Shown here: one piece after another, positions 8,559-19,064 of the stretch
How positions within the stretch are numbered: the first letter of the stretch is position 1
How the letters are laid out: every line of letters begins with the position of its first letter
From: Paracoccus homiensis
GTDB lineage: Bacteria; Pseudomonadota; Alphaproteobacteria; Rhodobacterales; Rhodobacteraceae
DNA length: 64,000 bases
Direction of reading: 5' to 3'
NCBI RefSeq assembly: GCF_900111675.1
Contig: NZ_FOHO01000001.1
Coordinates: forward strand, 124,001 to 188,000
Translations under genes and position numbers: made by a program
The notes under the pieces: generated by a model
What the model was told of the DNA's origin: nothing
Databases searched by the model: none
Seen by the model: the letters and a program-made list of their open reading frames with translations, nothing else

Positions 8559-8587
8559 TCTATAGAAAGGCCAGGGTCGGGCTGCAA
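8559..8587 (-). promoter_or_regulatory. Predicted sigma-70-type promoter of ileS
   Basis: On the minus strand TTGCAG (8582-8587) and TATAGA (8559-8564) are separated by exactly 17 bases. This is one of the best promoter matches in the window. It predicts transcription starting about 130 bases before ileS, at the leader ORF's ATG. Confidence 0.6.
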
Positions 8588-8677
8588 GCGCCTGCCCGCA
8601 GGCCCGAATGCGTCATGGCAGAAACAGCCCTTAGCGGCTAGTCTGCGGGCAGACCCCCGACAGAATCGCGACAGGCC

Positions 8678-9508
8678 ATGACCGACGCCCGCCCGCACCG
8701 CCCCAAGATCGACATCCGCCGCGGCCAGATCACGCGCTTTGTGCGCCGCCGCTACGGCATCCGCGGGACATTGCGACTGCACCGCGCGGCGCTGGGATGG
8801 GATCTGTTGCGCGCGCCGTTCAATGTCGCCATGGCCCCGGTTTTTCTGCTGCTGCGCCTGACAGCGACGTTGCTAACCCTGCTGGGCGCTGACCGTGCCG
8901 GGCAATGGCTGGGACGCCGGCAGGTCTTTCTGGTCTCGGATGTCGCGCGGCAGATCAAGCGCGATCTGGCGCAGCTGATCGCGGACATGCAGCGCGACGG
9001 CACCGGACCGGATGCCGGCCCGCAGGTGATCGAGCGCGAATTGTCCCGCCATGTCGAAACCCGCAACGCCGTGGCCGAGATCACGACATCGCTGATCGTG
9101 CTGACGCTTGGCCTGTTGATCTTTCACCGCGCCACCCCGGGGGTGGTCTCTCTTGCCGGACCCGTCGCCGAGATGCGCGCCCATGCCGAGGCCGTGCGCG
9201 ACTTCACCTTCGGCAGCGGCCTTGGACGGCTGTGGTATGGCGCATTCCCGGTGCAGATCCCGCCCTGGCAGATCGTGGCGACAGGCGTGGTCCTGGCCAT
9301 CATCGGATCGCTGATCACCACCTTCGCGGGCCTGATCGCGGACCCGGTTCAGGTCATCACCGGCACCCATCGCAGGCGCATCGCCCGCCTTCTGGAGAGA
9401 CTGGATCACAGCAGCCCCGAAGGCGGGTTGGAGCGCGAGCATCTGCTGGCGCGCGCCGGTGACCTGTCGGATGCCGCGCTCAGCATCTGGCGCAGCCTCA
9501 GGGGTTAG
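8678..9508 (+). CDS. Uncharacterised membrane protein (possibly DUF6635)
   Basis: This protein of 276 residues begins with a very basic stretch ([17 protein letters not shown]) and then a hydrophobic helix around 50-70 ([22 protein letters not shown] split by Arg). Further hydrophobic segments lie near 140-150 and 200-225 ([19 protein letters not shown]). The [23 protein letters not shown] segment looks like a conserved alphaproteobacterial family of unknown function; from memory this may be DUF6635, which I could not check. The C terminus is cytoplasmic-looking and charged. It ends overlapping the convergent queF stop. No function can be assigned. Confidence 0.7.
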   Translation: MTDARPHRPKIDIRRGQITRFVRRRYGIRGTLRLHRAALGWDLLRAPFNVAMAPVFLLLRLTATLLTLLGADRAGQWLGRRQVFLVSDVARQIKRDLAQLIADMQRDGTGPDAGPQVIERELSRHVETRNAVAEITTSLIVLTLGLLIFHRATPGVVSLAGPVAEMRAHAEAVRDFTFGSGLGRLWYGAFPVQIPPWQIVATGVVLAIIGSLITTFAGLIADPVQVITGTHRRRIARLLERLDHSSPEGGLEREHLLARAGDLSDAALSIWRSLRG

Positions 9509-9966
9509 CCCCGGCCGCGATATCCCGGCACGGCTTGATCGGGCAACCACAGGTTCCCGGGTGCCGCACCCGTCTGCCAGAACACGTCGATCGGCATCCC
9601 GCCGCGCGGATACCAATAGCCGCCGATCCGCAGCCAGACAGGCGCGATTTCGCCCACCAGACGTTTGCCGATCCCGACGGTGCAATCCTCGTGGAAGGCA
9701 CCGTGATTGCGGAAACTGCCCAGAAACAGCTTCAGGGATTTCGATTCGACCAGCCAATCCCCCGGCACGTAATCGATGACCAGATGCGCGAAATCGGGCT
9801 GACCGGTGATCGGGCACAGGCTGGTGAACTCGGGCTGCGTGAAACGGACCAGATAGGTTTCGCCCTGCTGCGGGTTCGGCACCCGCTCCAACACGGCGGA
9901 TTCGGGGCTGTCTGGCAGATCGGTTTTCGCGCCCAACTGGGTCAGCGCGTCGGTGTAATGGCTCAT
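9505..9966 (-). CDS. queF: NADPH-dependent preQ0 reductase (QueF, type I)
   Basis: This T-fold enzyme of 153 residues reduces the nitrile 7-cyano-7-deazaguanine to preQ1, a step of queuosine tRNA modification. The catalytic Cys51 ([12 protein letters not shown]) and Asp58 are present, as are the ESKSLK motif at about 74-79 and the F-H-E segment at about 91-93. The length fits the short unimodular type. I chose the ATG at 9966; an upstream in-frame start at 10038 would add a 24-residue extension without family support. It is convergent with the membrane protein gene, sharing a few bases at the stops. Confidence 0.95.
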   Translation of the reverse strand: MSHYTDALTQLGAKTDLPDSPESAVLERVPNPQQGETYLVRFTQPEFTSLCPITGQPDFAHLVIDYVPGDWLVESKSLKLFLGSFRNHGAFHEDCTVGIGKRLVGEIAPVWLRIGGYWYPRGGMPIDVFWQTGAAPGNLWLPDQAVPGYRGRG

Positions 9967-10082
9967 GCGAGGCTCCTGTTTTGACCGGGTGGACCACGAC
10001 CGGAACGTCCGCATAGCAGGCCCCGCGCCCCGCGTCACGCCGTCCTCTTGCGTCAGGCGAAGCTTAGGCCGATCTTGCGGCC

Positions 10083-10484
10083 ATGCTGGCCCGATTCGAC
10101 ATCACGCCCGAACAGATCGACCGCGTCGTCGCCGTGTTCTATGCCGCCGTGCGTCGCCACGAAGATCTGGGACCGGTCTTTGCCGCGCATGTCAGCGACT
10201 GGCCCACGCACGAGGCGCGCATCGCCAGCTTCTGGAAAGGCGCGATCCTGTATCAGCCCGGCTTCGATGGCAGCCCGATGCGCGCCCATATGCAGGCAGG
10301 AAACGTGATGCCCGCGCATTTCACGGCCTGGCTGGCGCTGTTTGATGAAAGCCTGCGCCGCTGCCTGCCGCAACCGACGGCGACGGCCTGGTCCGCGCTT
10401 GCCCATCGCATCGGGCGCGGGCTGCGCATGGGGGTCGAGGATGTGCAGCGCATCCATGAACCCGGCCCGCCGATCCTGCGCTAA
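10083..10484 (+). CDS. Group III truncated haemoglobin
   Basis: This 133-residue protein has the 2-over-2 globin pattern of group III truncated haemoglobins: SFWKGAILY at about 49-57 with the conserved Trp51, the PMRAH segment giving the likely haem-ligating His69, and [13 protein letters not shown] at about 77-89. Members bind oxygen, CO or NO; physiological roles are mostly unclear. The length is typical. The Shine-Dalgarno before the ATG is weak. It ends in a short overlap with the convergent TRIC-family gene. No partner reductase is adjacent. Confidence 0.87.
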   Translation: MLARFDITPEQIDRVVAVFYAAVRRHEDLGPVFAAHVSDWPTHEARIASFWKGAILYQPGFDGSPMRAHMQAGNVMPAHFTAWLALFDESLRRCLPQPTATAWSALAHRIGRGLRMGVEDVQRIHEPGPPILR

Positions 10485-11119
10485 CCCCGGTTTCGCGGCG
10501 GGCGCGGACGATAGATCGGCAGCCGCCAGCCCCAGATCAGGCTGCCTGCGCGCAACACCCAGACCAGCGCCGCCCCAAGGATCAGCGCCTGCCCCTGCCC
10601 CAGCCCCGTCCACAACCCGATCACGGCCCCCGTTGCCCCACCAAAGGCGGCGGTCAGATACAGTTCGCCCTGTTTCAGTACCAAAGGCACCTCATTGCCG
10701 ACGACATCGCGCATCAGGCCGCCGAACGTGCCGGTGACGACGCCCATGATGACGACGATCACCGGTCCGAAACCGCCCTCGATCGCGACACCTGCCCCGG
10801 CCGCCACGGCCACGGCCAACGCCAGACTGTCCAGCCAGATCAGCACGCGATAGCGACTTTCGAACAGATGCGCGGTCCAGAACACGGTCATTGCCGCCGC
10901 CGCCGCGATCAGAACATAGGCGGGCTGCGCCACCCAGAACACCGTTTCACGGCCCAGAATCAGATCGCGCAGCGTCCCGCCGCCCACAGCCGTCAATGCC
11001 GCCATGAAGACAAAGCCAACAGGATCCAGCTGCTGCCTGCTGGCCACCAACGCCCCCGTCAGCGCAAAGATCAGAACCGATCCGTAATCCAGCGCCGAGA
11101 CAAGCGATTCCGGCGTCAT
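10481..11119 (-). CDS. TRIC-family (UPF0126/YadS) membrane cation channel
   Basis: This inner-membrane protein of 212 residues is almost entirely hydrophobic, with about seven predicted helices. It shows the internal duplication of the family: GGGTLRD at about 46-52 and GTFGGLMRD near 130-138. Bacterial homologues of trimeric intracellular cation channels conduct monovalent cations in vitro; the physiological role here is not known. Its ATG overlaps the rnhA stop by 4 bases (ATGA), so it is probably translated from a gst-rnhA-TRIC message. Confidence 0.87.
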   Translation of the reverse strand: MTPESLVSALDYGSVLIFALTGALVASRQQLDPVGFVFMAALTAVGGGTLRDLILGRETVFWVAQPAYVLIAAAAAMTVFWTAHLFESRYRVLIWLDSLALAVAVAAGAGVAIEGGFGPVIVVIMGVVTGTFGGLMRDVVGNEVPLVLKQGELYLTAAFGGATGAVIGLWTGLGQGQALILGAALVWVLRAGSLIWGWRLPIYRPRPPRNRG

Positions 11120-11565
11120 TTGAAGGGCGCCATGCCCGCGCGGGCAAGTTCATCCGCGCGTTCGTTCTCGGGATGACCCGCATGGCCCTTGATCCATTCC
11201 CACCGGACATTATGGCGCTTTTGCGCCTCATCCAGCCGCTGCCACAGCTCGACATTCTTCACCGGCTTCTTCCCCGCGGTCTTCCAGCCGTTCCGCTTCC
11301 AGCCATGGATCCATTGCGTGACGCCGTTCTTCACATAGGCGCTGTCGGTGGTGATGGTGATGTCGCTGGCGCGGGTCAGGGTCTCAAGCGCGCTGATCGC
11401 CGCCATCAACTCCATCCGGTTATTGGTGGTGTCCGCCTCGCCACCCTGCAATTCGCGCTGCTTGACGATTGCCTCGCCATCCATCGCACGCAGCAGAACA
11501 CCCCAGCCACCCGGTCCAGGATTGCCACTGCAGGCGCCGTCGGTCCATGCAAACAGTTCAGCCAT
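11116..11565 (-). CDS. rnhA: Ribonuclease HI
   Basis: This 149-residue enzyme cuts RNA in RNA:DNA hybrids, acting on Okazaki primers and R-loops. All catalytic residues are visible: Asp9 ([12 protein letters not shown]), Glu52 (NNRMELMA), Asp74 (TTDSAYVK), His128 (KGHAGH) and Asp138 (ERADELA). The basic handle region [17 protein letters not shown] is also present. The ATG at 11565 gives the normal length; the longer open frame upstream belongs to the overlapping GST gene in another frame. It overlaps the 3' end of the GST gene and the 5' end of the TRIC gene, which indicates one transcription unit. Confidence 0.97.
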   Translation of the reverse strand: MAELFAWTDGACSGNPGPGGWGVLLRAMDGEAIVKQRELQGGEADTTNNRMELMAAISALETLTRASDITITTDSAYVKNGVTQWIHGWKRNGWKTAGKKPVKNVELWQRLDEAQKRHNVRWEWIKGHAGHPENERADELARAGMAPFK

Positions 11566-12163
11566 CCAACCCCACATATCCCGGCAATGCCGCAACCCTC
11601 TCGATCCAGGCACAGACAGCCGGAAACCCCGCCATGTCGAACCCGCCACGGCTGCCCGCCGTATGGGTATAGGCATAAAGACAAATATCGGCGAGACTGG
11701 CTCCATCCCCGACCAGCCAATCCCGCGCGGCCAGCCGCTCTTCCATGACGGCCAGCAACGCATGCCCGCGCTTCAGCAGATCGGCCATGCGTTCGGGCGT
11801 CGCCAGATGCGCGCGCGACGGATAGCTGCGCAGCGCCGCCCGAACCGCGATCACGCCCTCATGCTGATTCTGCTCCCAGAACATCCAGGACAGCATCTGC
11901 GCCCGCGCGAAGGCATCATCCGGCACAAAGGCCGTGCCATCGCCCAACCAGGTCAGAATCGCATTCGATTCGGGCAGCATCCGCCCGTCATCCAGATGCA
12001 GAACCGGCGCCTTGCCGAATGGCAGTGCGCCATCCGCCTTGGCAGCGATCAGGGCGTCCGAGGCATCCTCGACATCGACAAGTTCGCAATCGCGCCCCGT
12101 CAGCGCCAAAAGCAGCCGAACCTTGTAGCTGTTGCCCGAAGAAGGCATCGAATAAAGCCGCAT
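11558..12163 (-). CDS. Glutathione S-transferase family protein
   Basis: This cytoplasmic protein of 201 residues has an N-terminal thioredoxin-like domain with [14 protein letters not shown] (candidate catalytic Ser), the cis-Pro APVLHLDDG at about 52-60 and ESNAI at about 65-69 for glutathione binding. The helical C-terminal domain includes [17 protein letters not shown], the N-capping region. The start is ambiguous: ATG at 12163 has AAAGAG six bases upstream, while ATGs at 12169 and 12187 are also in frame. The substrate is unknown. A GC-rich intergenic repeat lies immediately upstream, and rnhA overlaps its end. Confidence 0.88.
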   Translation of the reverse strand: MRLYSMPSSGNSYKVRLLLALTGRDCELVDVEDASDALIAAKADGALPFGKAPVLHLDDGRMLPESNAILTWLGDGTAFVPDDAFARAQMLSWMFWEQNQHEGVIAVRAALRSYPSRAHLATPERMADLLKRGHALLAVMEERLAARDWLVGDGASLADICLYAYTHTAGSRGGFDMAGFPAVCAWIERVAALPGYVGLDG

Positions 12164-12185
12164 CGTCATCTCTTTGCCTTGGCTC

Positions 12186-12232
12186 AAATATCCCGGGGGA
12201 GTCGCCGGAACGGCGACGGGGGCAGCGCCCCC
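12186..12232 (-). repeat. Two-hairpin intergenic repeat ending in GGGATATTT, copy 1
   Basis: Read on the minus strand it contains GGGGGC-GCT-GCCCCC, then GTCGCCG-TTC-CGGCGAC, then TCCCCCGGGATATTT. It lies between ispH and the GST gene, about 22 bases before the GST start. The same plan recurs at 13262-13307 and 62339-62383. Confidence 0.85.
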
Positions 12233-12255
12233 TTCTTTTCTGGATGTGACCCTGA

Positions 12256-13212
12256 TCAGGCTGGCTCGCGCAGAACGCGCGGAACCTTGAACTCGACATT
12301 TTCCTGCGCGGTTTCGACGATCTCGACCATCACATCATAGCGATCGCGAAACGCGGCAATGACCTCGTCCACCAGAATCTCGGGCGCGCTGGCCCCGGCG
12401 GTCACGCCGACCGCGCGCGATCCGTCGATCGCGCGCCAGTCGATCTGATCGGCCCGCATCACAAGCTGCGAATAGGCGCAGCCTTCGGCCCGGCCGACCT
12501 CGACCAGACGTTTCGAGTTGCTGGAATTCGGCGCGCCGATCACCAGAAGCGCATCAATCTTCGGCGCAACCGCCTTTACCGCCGCCTGCCGGTTGGTGGT
12601 GGCATAGCAGATATCTTCCTTTGCCGGGCCGATGATCGCCGGAAACCGCGCCTGCAGCGCCGCGACGATCGCCGCGGTGTCATCCACCGACAGGGTGGTT
12701 TGCGTGATGAAGGCCAGCCGTTCGGGATCGCGTGGTGCAATCGTTGCGACATCGGCGGCGGTTTCGACCAGGATCACCTCGCCTTCGGGCAGCTGACCCA
12801 TCGTGCCCAGCACCTCGGGGTGGCCCTCATGGCCGATCATGACCATCTGCAATCCGTTCGCGTGGTGACGTTCAGCCTCGACATGGACCTTGCTGACAAG
12901 CGGACAGGTCGCGTCGACGAACACCATTTCACGCCGACGTGCCTCGGCGGGGACGGCCTTGGGGACGCCATGCGCGGAAAAGATCACCGGGCGGTCATCG
13001 GGGCATTCATCCAGCTCCTCGACGAAGATCGCGCCCTTGTCGCGCAGCGAATCGACGACGAACTTGTTGTGGACGATCTCGTGCCGGACATAGACCGGCG
13101 CGCCCCATTTCTGCAGCGCCATCTCGACGATCTTGATCGCCCGGTCGACGCCGGCACAAAAGCCGCGCGGTGCGGCCAGATAAAGGGTCAGAGGCGGTTT
13201 TGCGTGTTCCAT
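12256..13212 (-). CDS. ispH: 4-hydroxy-3-methylbut-2-enyl diphosphate reductase
   Basis: This iron-sulfur enzyme of 318 residues catalyses the last step of the non-mevalonate isoprenoid pathway, making IPP and DMAPP from HMBPP. The three cluster-binding cysteines are present: Cys19 ([11 protein letters not shown]), Cys103 (DATCPLV) and Cys202 ([10 protein letters not shown]). His48 (EIVHNK) and His81 (SAHGVP) are the substrate-binding histidines, and SSNSKRLVE is also typical. The length is normal. It has copies of the intergenic repeat on both sides. The 111 bases upstream contain repeat copy 2 and presumably its promoter. Confidence 0.98.
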   Translation of the reverse strand: MEHAKPPLTLYLAAPRGFCAGVDRAIKIVEMALQKWGAPVYVRHEIVHNKFVVDSLRDKGAIFVEELDECPDDRPVIFSAHGVPKAVPAEARRREMVFVDATCPLVSKVHVEAERHHANGLQMVMIGHEGHPEVLGTMGQLPEGEVILVETAADVATIAPRDPERLAFITQTTLSVDDTAAIVAALQARFPAIIGPAKEDICYATTNRQAAVKAVAPKIDALLVIGAPNSSNSKRLVEVGRAEGCAYSQLVMRADQIDWRAIDGSRAVGVTAGASAPEILVDEVIAAFRDRYDVMVEIVETAQENVEFKVPRVLREPA

Positions 13213-13261
13213 GATCCTGCCCTAGCCTGCGCGACGCCGCGCGTCCAGCGTTGGAGGGAAA

Positions 13262-13307
13262 GGGGGCCAGCCCCCGTCGCCGTCCCGGCGACTCCCCCGG
13301 GATATTT
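13262..13307 (+). repeat. Two-hairpin intergenic repeat, copy 2
   Basis: GGGGGC-CA-GCCCCC, then GTCGCCG-TCC-CGGCGAC, then TCCCCCGGGATATTT. It lies between the ispH start and the cobQ stop, with its tail pointing into the 3' end of the minus-strand cobQ. The fragment CACAGAAGATAGA that follows resembles the purine-rich tails of the other copies. Confidence 0.85.
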
Positions 13308-13323
13308 ACGCACAGAAGATAGA

Positions 13324-14757
13324 TCAGCGATGCGCCAGCTTGAAGAGCCCGTCGAGATCAAGATGCGCCTGAAGGTGATCGGCCAGATCGTTCAGCACCT
13401 GATCGACGCCGGCCTCGTAGCCGGGTTGCGACGCAGCGCCAAGCCGGGACAGATAGGTGGCGCGAAACCTGTCATCGGAAAACAGGCCGTGCAGATATGT
13501 GCCGATGATTCGCCCATCCGGACTGATCGCGCCGTCGGGGTCCGGGATGCAGGCAAAGGGGCGCGCACAATCCGGGCCCTGACTGCGCCCCATGTGGATT
13601 TCATATCCCGCGACAGGTTGCCCAAGCGCGGTGCCGGCGATGCGGGTCAGGCGCTTGTCCGGCGACATGGTGGTTTCGATATCCAGAAGGCCCAGCCCGC
13701 TGACGGCACCCGCCTGCCCGTCTGCACCCTGCGGATCGTGGATCGTCTTGCCCAGCATCTGATAACCGCCGCAGATGCCCAGGACATGGCCGCCGCGCCG
13801 GACATGGGCGATCAGATCCACGTCCCATCCCTGATCGCGCAGGAAGCCAAGGTCACCGATGGTCGATTTGGTCCCCGGAATCACCACGAGATCGGCATCG
13901 CCCGGGATGGGACGCCCCGGCCCCAGCATGGTCAGCCGCACGCCGGGCTCGACCGCCATCGGATCGAGATCGTCGAAATTTGCGATGCGCGACAGGGTCA
14001 GGCAGACCACATGCAATCCCTGCCCGGTCGTCGCACGCAGATCGACGGCATCCTCGGCCGGAAGGCGATGGGCGTCAGGGAACCAGGGCAGCACGCCGAA
14101 CCCGCGCCAGCCGGTGCGGGATTCGATCTGATGGTAACCGTCATCGAACAGCCGGGGATCGCCGCGGAACTTGTTGATCAGAAACCCCTTCACCATCGCG
14201 GCGTCCGCGGGATCCAGCACCGCCTGCGTGCCGACGATCTGGGCGATCACGCCGCCGCGGTCGATATCGCCTGCCAGCACGACCGGGACACCCGCCGCGC
14301 GCGCGAAACCCATATTGGCGATGTCGCGGGGGCGCAGGTTGATTTCGGCCGGGCTGCCCGCGCCCTCGACAATGACCAGATCGTGACTGTTCTGCAGCCG
14401 GTGAAAGCTGTCCAGCACCCCTTGCAGCAAACGTGGCTTCAATGCGGCATAGTCGCGGGCCTCGGCGCGGGCGATGGCGCGGCCCTGCAGGATGACCTGT
14501 GCGCCGGTATCGGTTTCGGGCTTCAGCAGCACCGGGTTCATGTCGGTGATGGGGGCCAGCCCGCAGGCACGGGCCTGCAAGGCCTGCGCCCTACCGATTT
14601 CCCCACCATCCTCGGTGACGGCGGCGTTGTTCGACATGTTCTGCGGCTTGAACGGCGCCACCTTGATGCCGCGACGTCGCGCGGCGCGGCACAGTCCGGC
14701 CACCAGCATCGATTTGCCGACATTCGAGCCGGTCCCCTGGATCATGAACGCGGGCAT
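13324..14757 (-). CDS. cobQ: Cobyric acid synthase
   Basis: This ATP- and glutamine-dependent amidotransferase of 477 residues amidates four carboxylates of adenosylcobyrinate a,c-diamide in cobalamin synthesis. The N-terminal dethiobiotin-synthetase-like domain carries GTGSNVGKS at 8-16, [11 protein letters not shown] at about 35-45 and [11 protein letters not shown]. The C-terminal class I glutaminase domain carries the nucleophile context [10 protein letters not shown] (Cys near 329) and YEIHMG. No other cobalamin genes are present in the window, so it is a detached pathway gene. It is divergent from secG. Confidence 0.96.
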   Translation of the reverse strand: MPAFMIQGTGSNVGKSMLVAGLCRAARRRGIKVAPFKPQNMSNNAAVTEDGGEIGRAQALQARACGLAPITDMNPVLLKPETDTGAQVILQGRAIARAEARDYAALKPRLLQGVLDSFHRLQNSHDLVIVEGAGSPAEINLRPRDIANMGFARAAGVPVVLAGDIDRGGVIAQIVGTQAVLDPADAAMVKGFLINKFRGDPRLFDDGYHQIESRTGWRGFGVLPWFPDAHRLPAEDAVDLRATTGQGLHVVCLTLSRIANFDDLDPMAVEPGVRLTMLGPGRPIPGDADLVVIPGTKSTIGDLGFLRDQGWDVDLIAHVRRGGHVLGICGGYQMLGKTIHDPQGADGQAGAVSGLGLLDIETTMSPDKRLTRIAGTALGQPVAGYEIHMGRSQGPDCARPFACIPDPDGAISPDGRIIGTYLHGLFSDDRFRATYLSRLGAASQPGYEAGVDQVLNDLADHLQAHLDLDGLFKLAHR

Positions 14758-14769
14758 TGGACACTCTGC

Positions 14770-14798
14770 TTGCCATCACCTTCACGGGTGACTAGATA
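14770..14798 (+). promoter_or_regulatory. Candidate promoter of secG
   Basis: TTGCCA (14770-14775) and TAGATA (14793-14798) are 17 bases apart in the short cobQ-secG divergent gap. The spacer contains a small inverted repeat, TCACC...GGTGA. Confidence 0.42.
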
Positions 14799-14828
14799 GG
14801 CGCGTCCGCAAATGAAAGGCCGAATTCC

Positions 14829-15302
14829 GTGGAAAACGTCGTGCTGACCATCCATCTGATCCTGGCGGTCCTGTTGACCGGGGTCGTTCTGCTGCAACGT
14901 TCGGAAGGCGGCGGTCTTGGAATGGGCGGCGGAGGCGGCGGCGGCGTGATGACCGGCCGTCAGGCCGCGAATGCCATGACCCGCCTGACCTGGATCTTCG
15001 GGATCGCGCTGTTCTGCACCTCGATCGCGCTGACGATCATTGCGGCGCAACAAAGCACCGGCAGCTCGATCATGGATCAGCTGGGCGTGCCCGAACAGTC
15101 GCAAGAGGCACCCGCAAGCGGCCTGCCTGCATTCGAATACACGCCGCCCCCCTCGACGGGTGGTGATCCGTTGACCCCGCCCGCGCCGGAAGCATCGGCC
15201 CCGGCGGCGGCCCAGCCTGCTGCGCCTGAAAGCACCGAAGCCCCGGCCGAGGCGGTCACCCCGCCCGCCGCGCCGGCAGAGGACAGCGCACCCGCCAACT
15301 AA
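14829..15302 (+). CDS. secG: Preprotein translocase subunit SecG
   Basis: This inner-membrane partner of SecYE assists SecA-driven protein export. At 157 residues it has two membrane helices (about 4-22 and 52-72) joined by the glycine-rich loop LLQRSEGGGLGMGGGGGGG, which is typical of SecG. The C-terminal 85 residues are rich in Pro, Ala and Glu and make it longer than the common 75-110 residue form; such tails occur in alphaproteobacteria and are probably disordered. The start codon is GTG with AAAGG about 8 bases upstream. It precedes pyrG by 153 bases. Confidence 0.95.
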   Translation: MENVVLTIHLILAVLLTGVVLLQRSEGGGLGMGGGGGGGVMTGRQAANAMTRLTWIFGIALFCTSIALTIIAAQQSTGSSIMDQLGVPEQSQEAPASGLPAFEYTPPPSTGGDPLTPPAPEASAPAAAQPAAPESTEAPAEAVTPPAAPAEDSAPAN

Positions 15303-15317
15303 GGCCACACCATAGCT

Positions 15318-15340
15318 TGGGGCGATGAAAAATCGCCCCA
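15318..15340 (+). terminator. Hairpin after secG
   Basis: A 9-bp perfect stem TGGGGCGAT/ATCGCCCCA with loop GAAAA lies 15 bases after the secG stop. There is no T-tract, so it may end or stabilise the secG mRNA rather than act as a classical terminator. Confidence 0.45.
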
Positions 15341-15357
15341 CATCAACTTGCGGTCCG

Positions 15358-15386
15358 TTGCGGCCACGGGGCGAATCATCTATATC
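15358..15386 (+). promoter_or_regulatory. Candidate promoter of pyrG
   Basis: TTGCGG (15358-15363), 17 bases, then TATATC (15381-15386). It would give a leader of about 60 bases before the pyrG ATG. Confidence 0.5.
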
Positions 15387-15454
15387 TTAAGTCCCGTGAT
15401 GCTGGTCGTTCTACGGCCCGCGTTCTTTGAATTTTTGCACATCACGGGGTCTTC

Positions 15455-17098
<1,644 letters not shown>

Positions 17099-17119
17099 TC
17101 GACCCCGCCTGACAGAAAC

Positions 17120-17156
17120 GAACGGGCCGCGGCGTGACATGCGCCGCAGCCCGTTC
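17120..17156. terminator. Bidirectional terminator between pyrG and the MFS gene
   Basis: GAACGGGC-C-GCGGCG pairs with CGCCGC-A-GCCCGTTC (17120-17134 with 17142-17156). On the plus strand it is followed by ATTTTG. It lies in the gap between two convergent genes. Confidence 0.75.
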
Positions 17157-17167
17157 ATTTTGCGGTG

Positions 17168-18400
17168 CTAGCGGCGCCCGCCCGACAGGTTCCGCGCCTC
17201 GTCCATCGCCCGAAGTCGCATCATTGCCCAGGCCCCGACGACCGGCCCCGGCAGCAGCACCAGAAACGCCCATTGCCAGCCGCCCAGGACCGCCGCCACA
17301 TGCGGCATCAACCAGATCACGAACACGGTCAGCGCAAAACCGATGCTGACCTGCAAGGTCAGCGCGGTGCCGACAAGGCTGGGTTTCGCCAATTCGGTGA
17401 CGGCGGCCGAAAACTGGGCGCTGTCGCCGATGATGCTGATCCCCCAGATGACGGCGATCACGACCAGCAACCACGCCGGCCCGTCAAAGGCAAAGCCGAT
17501 CAGCGCCGCGCAGCAGCCCGAGATGACCATCATCCCCGCCGTGGTCAGGCAACGGCCGATACGGTCGGACAATGCACCGCCCAGCACGCAGCCGACCACC
17601 CCCGAGGCGACGACCACAAAGGCGAACATGGATGGCGATCCGAAGGGTGTGGAGCCCGCCTGCGCGGCGGCCCCGGCAAAGGCCAGAAACCATGCCCACA
17701 TCGCATACAGTTCCCACATATGGCCGAAATAGCCCAGATTTGCCAAAAAGACGGGGCGGCTGCGCAGGACCTCGATCGCCTGACGCGGATCGAAGGTGGC
17801 GCGGCCAAAGCCATGCGGCCCCTCGCGGACCAGCACACCAAAGATCACGGCAGAGCTTAGCGTGGCAAGGGTGGAACAGATCACCACGATCCGCCAATCC
17901 ACCCCGTCCCCAAGGGCGCGGAACAGATGCGGCATCGACGATCCCAGCGTCAGCCCCGCGATCAGAAACCCCATCGCAAGCCCGCGTCCGCGTACGAACC
18001 AGGTTGCCATCAGCTTCATCGCCGGCGGATACAGCCCGGCCAGCGCAACGCCCGTGGCGAACCGCGCGGCGACCGCGCCCGCAAAGCCCGGTTCCAGCAG
18101 CAGAACCGCATTCGCGCCTGCCGCCAACAGCGCCGAAACCGCGATCAATCGCGTCAGCCGGACGATATCCGGCAGGTTGACCAGCGACGCGGCCAGCGCG
18201 CCCAGGACGAACCCGATCTGCACCGCATTCGTCAGCCAGCCCGCCTGCCCCGCCGTCAGCGACCAGTCGCGGATCAGGTCCGGCAGGATCGCCGTGGCCG
18301 AGAACCAGCAAGTCATCGCCCCGACCACCCCAAGACAGATCAGGGTCAGGGCCGACCATCGCCCCTTGGCGACCTGTGCTGGCGCGGGGATGTGGGACAT
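17168..18400 (-). CDS. Major facilitator superfamily transporter
   Basis: This inner-membrane protein of 410 residues has about 12 hydrophobic helices, with the central cytoplasmic loop around 185-210. The first half has FARFATGVALAGLYPPAMK-like features and the second half GGALSDRIGR, the loop 8-9 version of the MFS signature. The subgroup resembles nitrate/cyanate-type MFS members, but the substrate cannot be read from the sequence. The start is ATG at 18400, overlapping the upstream NYN gene stop in TGATG; a GTG one codon earlier is also possible. The overlap suggests coupled translation with the NYN gene. Confidence 0.85.
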   Translation of the reverse strand: MSHIPAPAQVAKGRWSALTLICLGVVGAMTCWFSATAILPDLIRDWSLTAGQAGWLTNAVQIGFVLGALAASLVNLPDIVRLTRLIAVSALLAAGANAVLLLEPGFAGAVAARFATGVALAGLYPPAMKLMATWFVRGRGLAMGFLIAGLTLGSSMPHLFRALGDGVDWRIVVICSTLATLSSAVIFGVLVREGPHGFGRATFDPRQAIEVLRSRPVFLANLGYFGHMWELYAMWAWFLAFAGAAAQAGSTPFGSPSMFAFVVVASGVVGCVLGGALSDRIGRCLTTAGMMVISGCCAALIGFAFDGPAWLLVVIAVIWGISIIGDSAQFSAAVTELAKPSLVGTALTLQVSIGFALTVFVIWLMPHVAAVLGGWQWAFLVLLPGPVVGAWAMMRLRAMDEARNLSGGRR

Positions 18401-18951
18401 CACTCTTCGGCGGGGGCAGGCTCGCGCGGGGGGCGACCGATGATGTCGCGCAGCGCGTCCAGTTCAATGAAATTGTCGGCCTGACGGCGCAGCTCATCCG
18501 CGATCATCGGAGGTTGCGACCGAATCGTGGACACAACCGAAACACGCACGCCCTTGCGTTGCAGCGACTCGACCAGCGGGCGGAAATCGCCATCGCCGGA
18601 AAACAGGACGGCATGATCAAGGCGCGGCGCAAGCTCCATCGCGTCGACGGTCAGCTCGATATCCATATTGCCCTTGACCTTCCGACGTCCCATCGCATCG
18701 GTATATTCCTTGGCCGATTTCGTGACGACGCAGAAGCCGTTGTAATGCAGCCAATCGACCAATGGACGGATCGGGGAATAGTCTTCGCCCTCGACCAAGG
18801 CAGTATAGTAATAAGCCCGCAGCAATTTGCCGCGACGATCAAACTCCTGTCGCAGAAGCTTGTAATCTATGTCAAAGCCAAGCGCCTTGGCTGCAGCATA
18901 GAGATTGGCACCATCGATGAAGATGGCCAATCGGTCGTCCTTGTAAAACAT
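18400..18951 (-). CDS. NYN-domain (PIN-like, LabA/DUF88) protein
   Basis: This 183-residue cytoplasmic protein has the acidic active-site pattern of the NYN branch of PIN-like nucleases: Asp13 in FIDGANLY, Asp97 in KGNMDIELTVDA, and Asp120/Asp122 in FSGDGDFRPLVE. These would bind metal for RNA cleavage. The C-terminal region is short and charged. Its RNA target is unknown. The ATG has AATAGGA just upstream. It is followed by an overlapping MFS gene and is divergent from folK. The start of this gene and the gap are noticeably less GC-rich than the surroundings. Confidence 0.88.
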   Translation of the reverse strand: MFYKDDRLAIFIDGANLYAAAKALGFDIDYKLLRQEFDRRGKLLRAYYYTALVEGEDYSPIRPLVDWLHYNGFCVVTKSAKEYTDAMGRRKVKGNMDIELTVDAMELAPRLDHAVLFSGDGDFRPLVESLQRKGVRVSVVSTIRSQPPMIADELRRQADNFIELDALRDIIGRPPREPAPAEE

Positions 18952-19013
18952 TCCTATTGCCTTTGGTAAGACTTTCTATTGTGACATGACTGACCCAAGG
19001 TCCCAACAACAAA

Positions 19014-19034
19014 TTGGAATACTTGCTGTTCCAA
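19014..19034. promoter_or_regulatory. Inverted repeat TTGGAA-N9-TTCCAA in the NYN-folK gap
   Basis: Perfect 6-bp arms separated by 9 bases lie 31 bases before the folK start in an AT-richer divergent region. It could be an operator. No regulator is identified. Confidence 0.35.
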
Positions 19035-19064
19035 GATTTAGTTCAGCAGGTCAAAAGAGGTAAC

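Noticed and set aside
8422..8677. T-box riboswitch upstream of ileS
   Set aside because: No T-box sequence or stem I specifier loop could be seen, and T-boxes are not expected in alphaproteobacteria; a leader peptide fits better.
12700..14799. 699-codon plus-strand open frame across ispH and cobQ
   Set aside because: It spans two well-supported genes on the other strand plus the repeat between them, and has no domain match.
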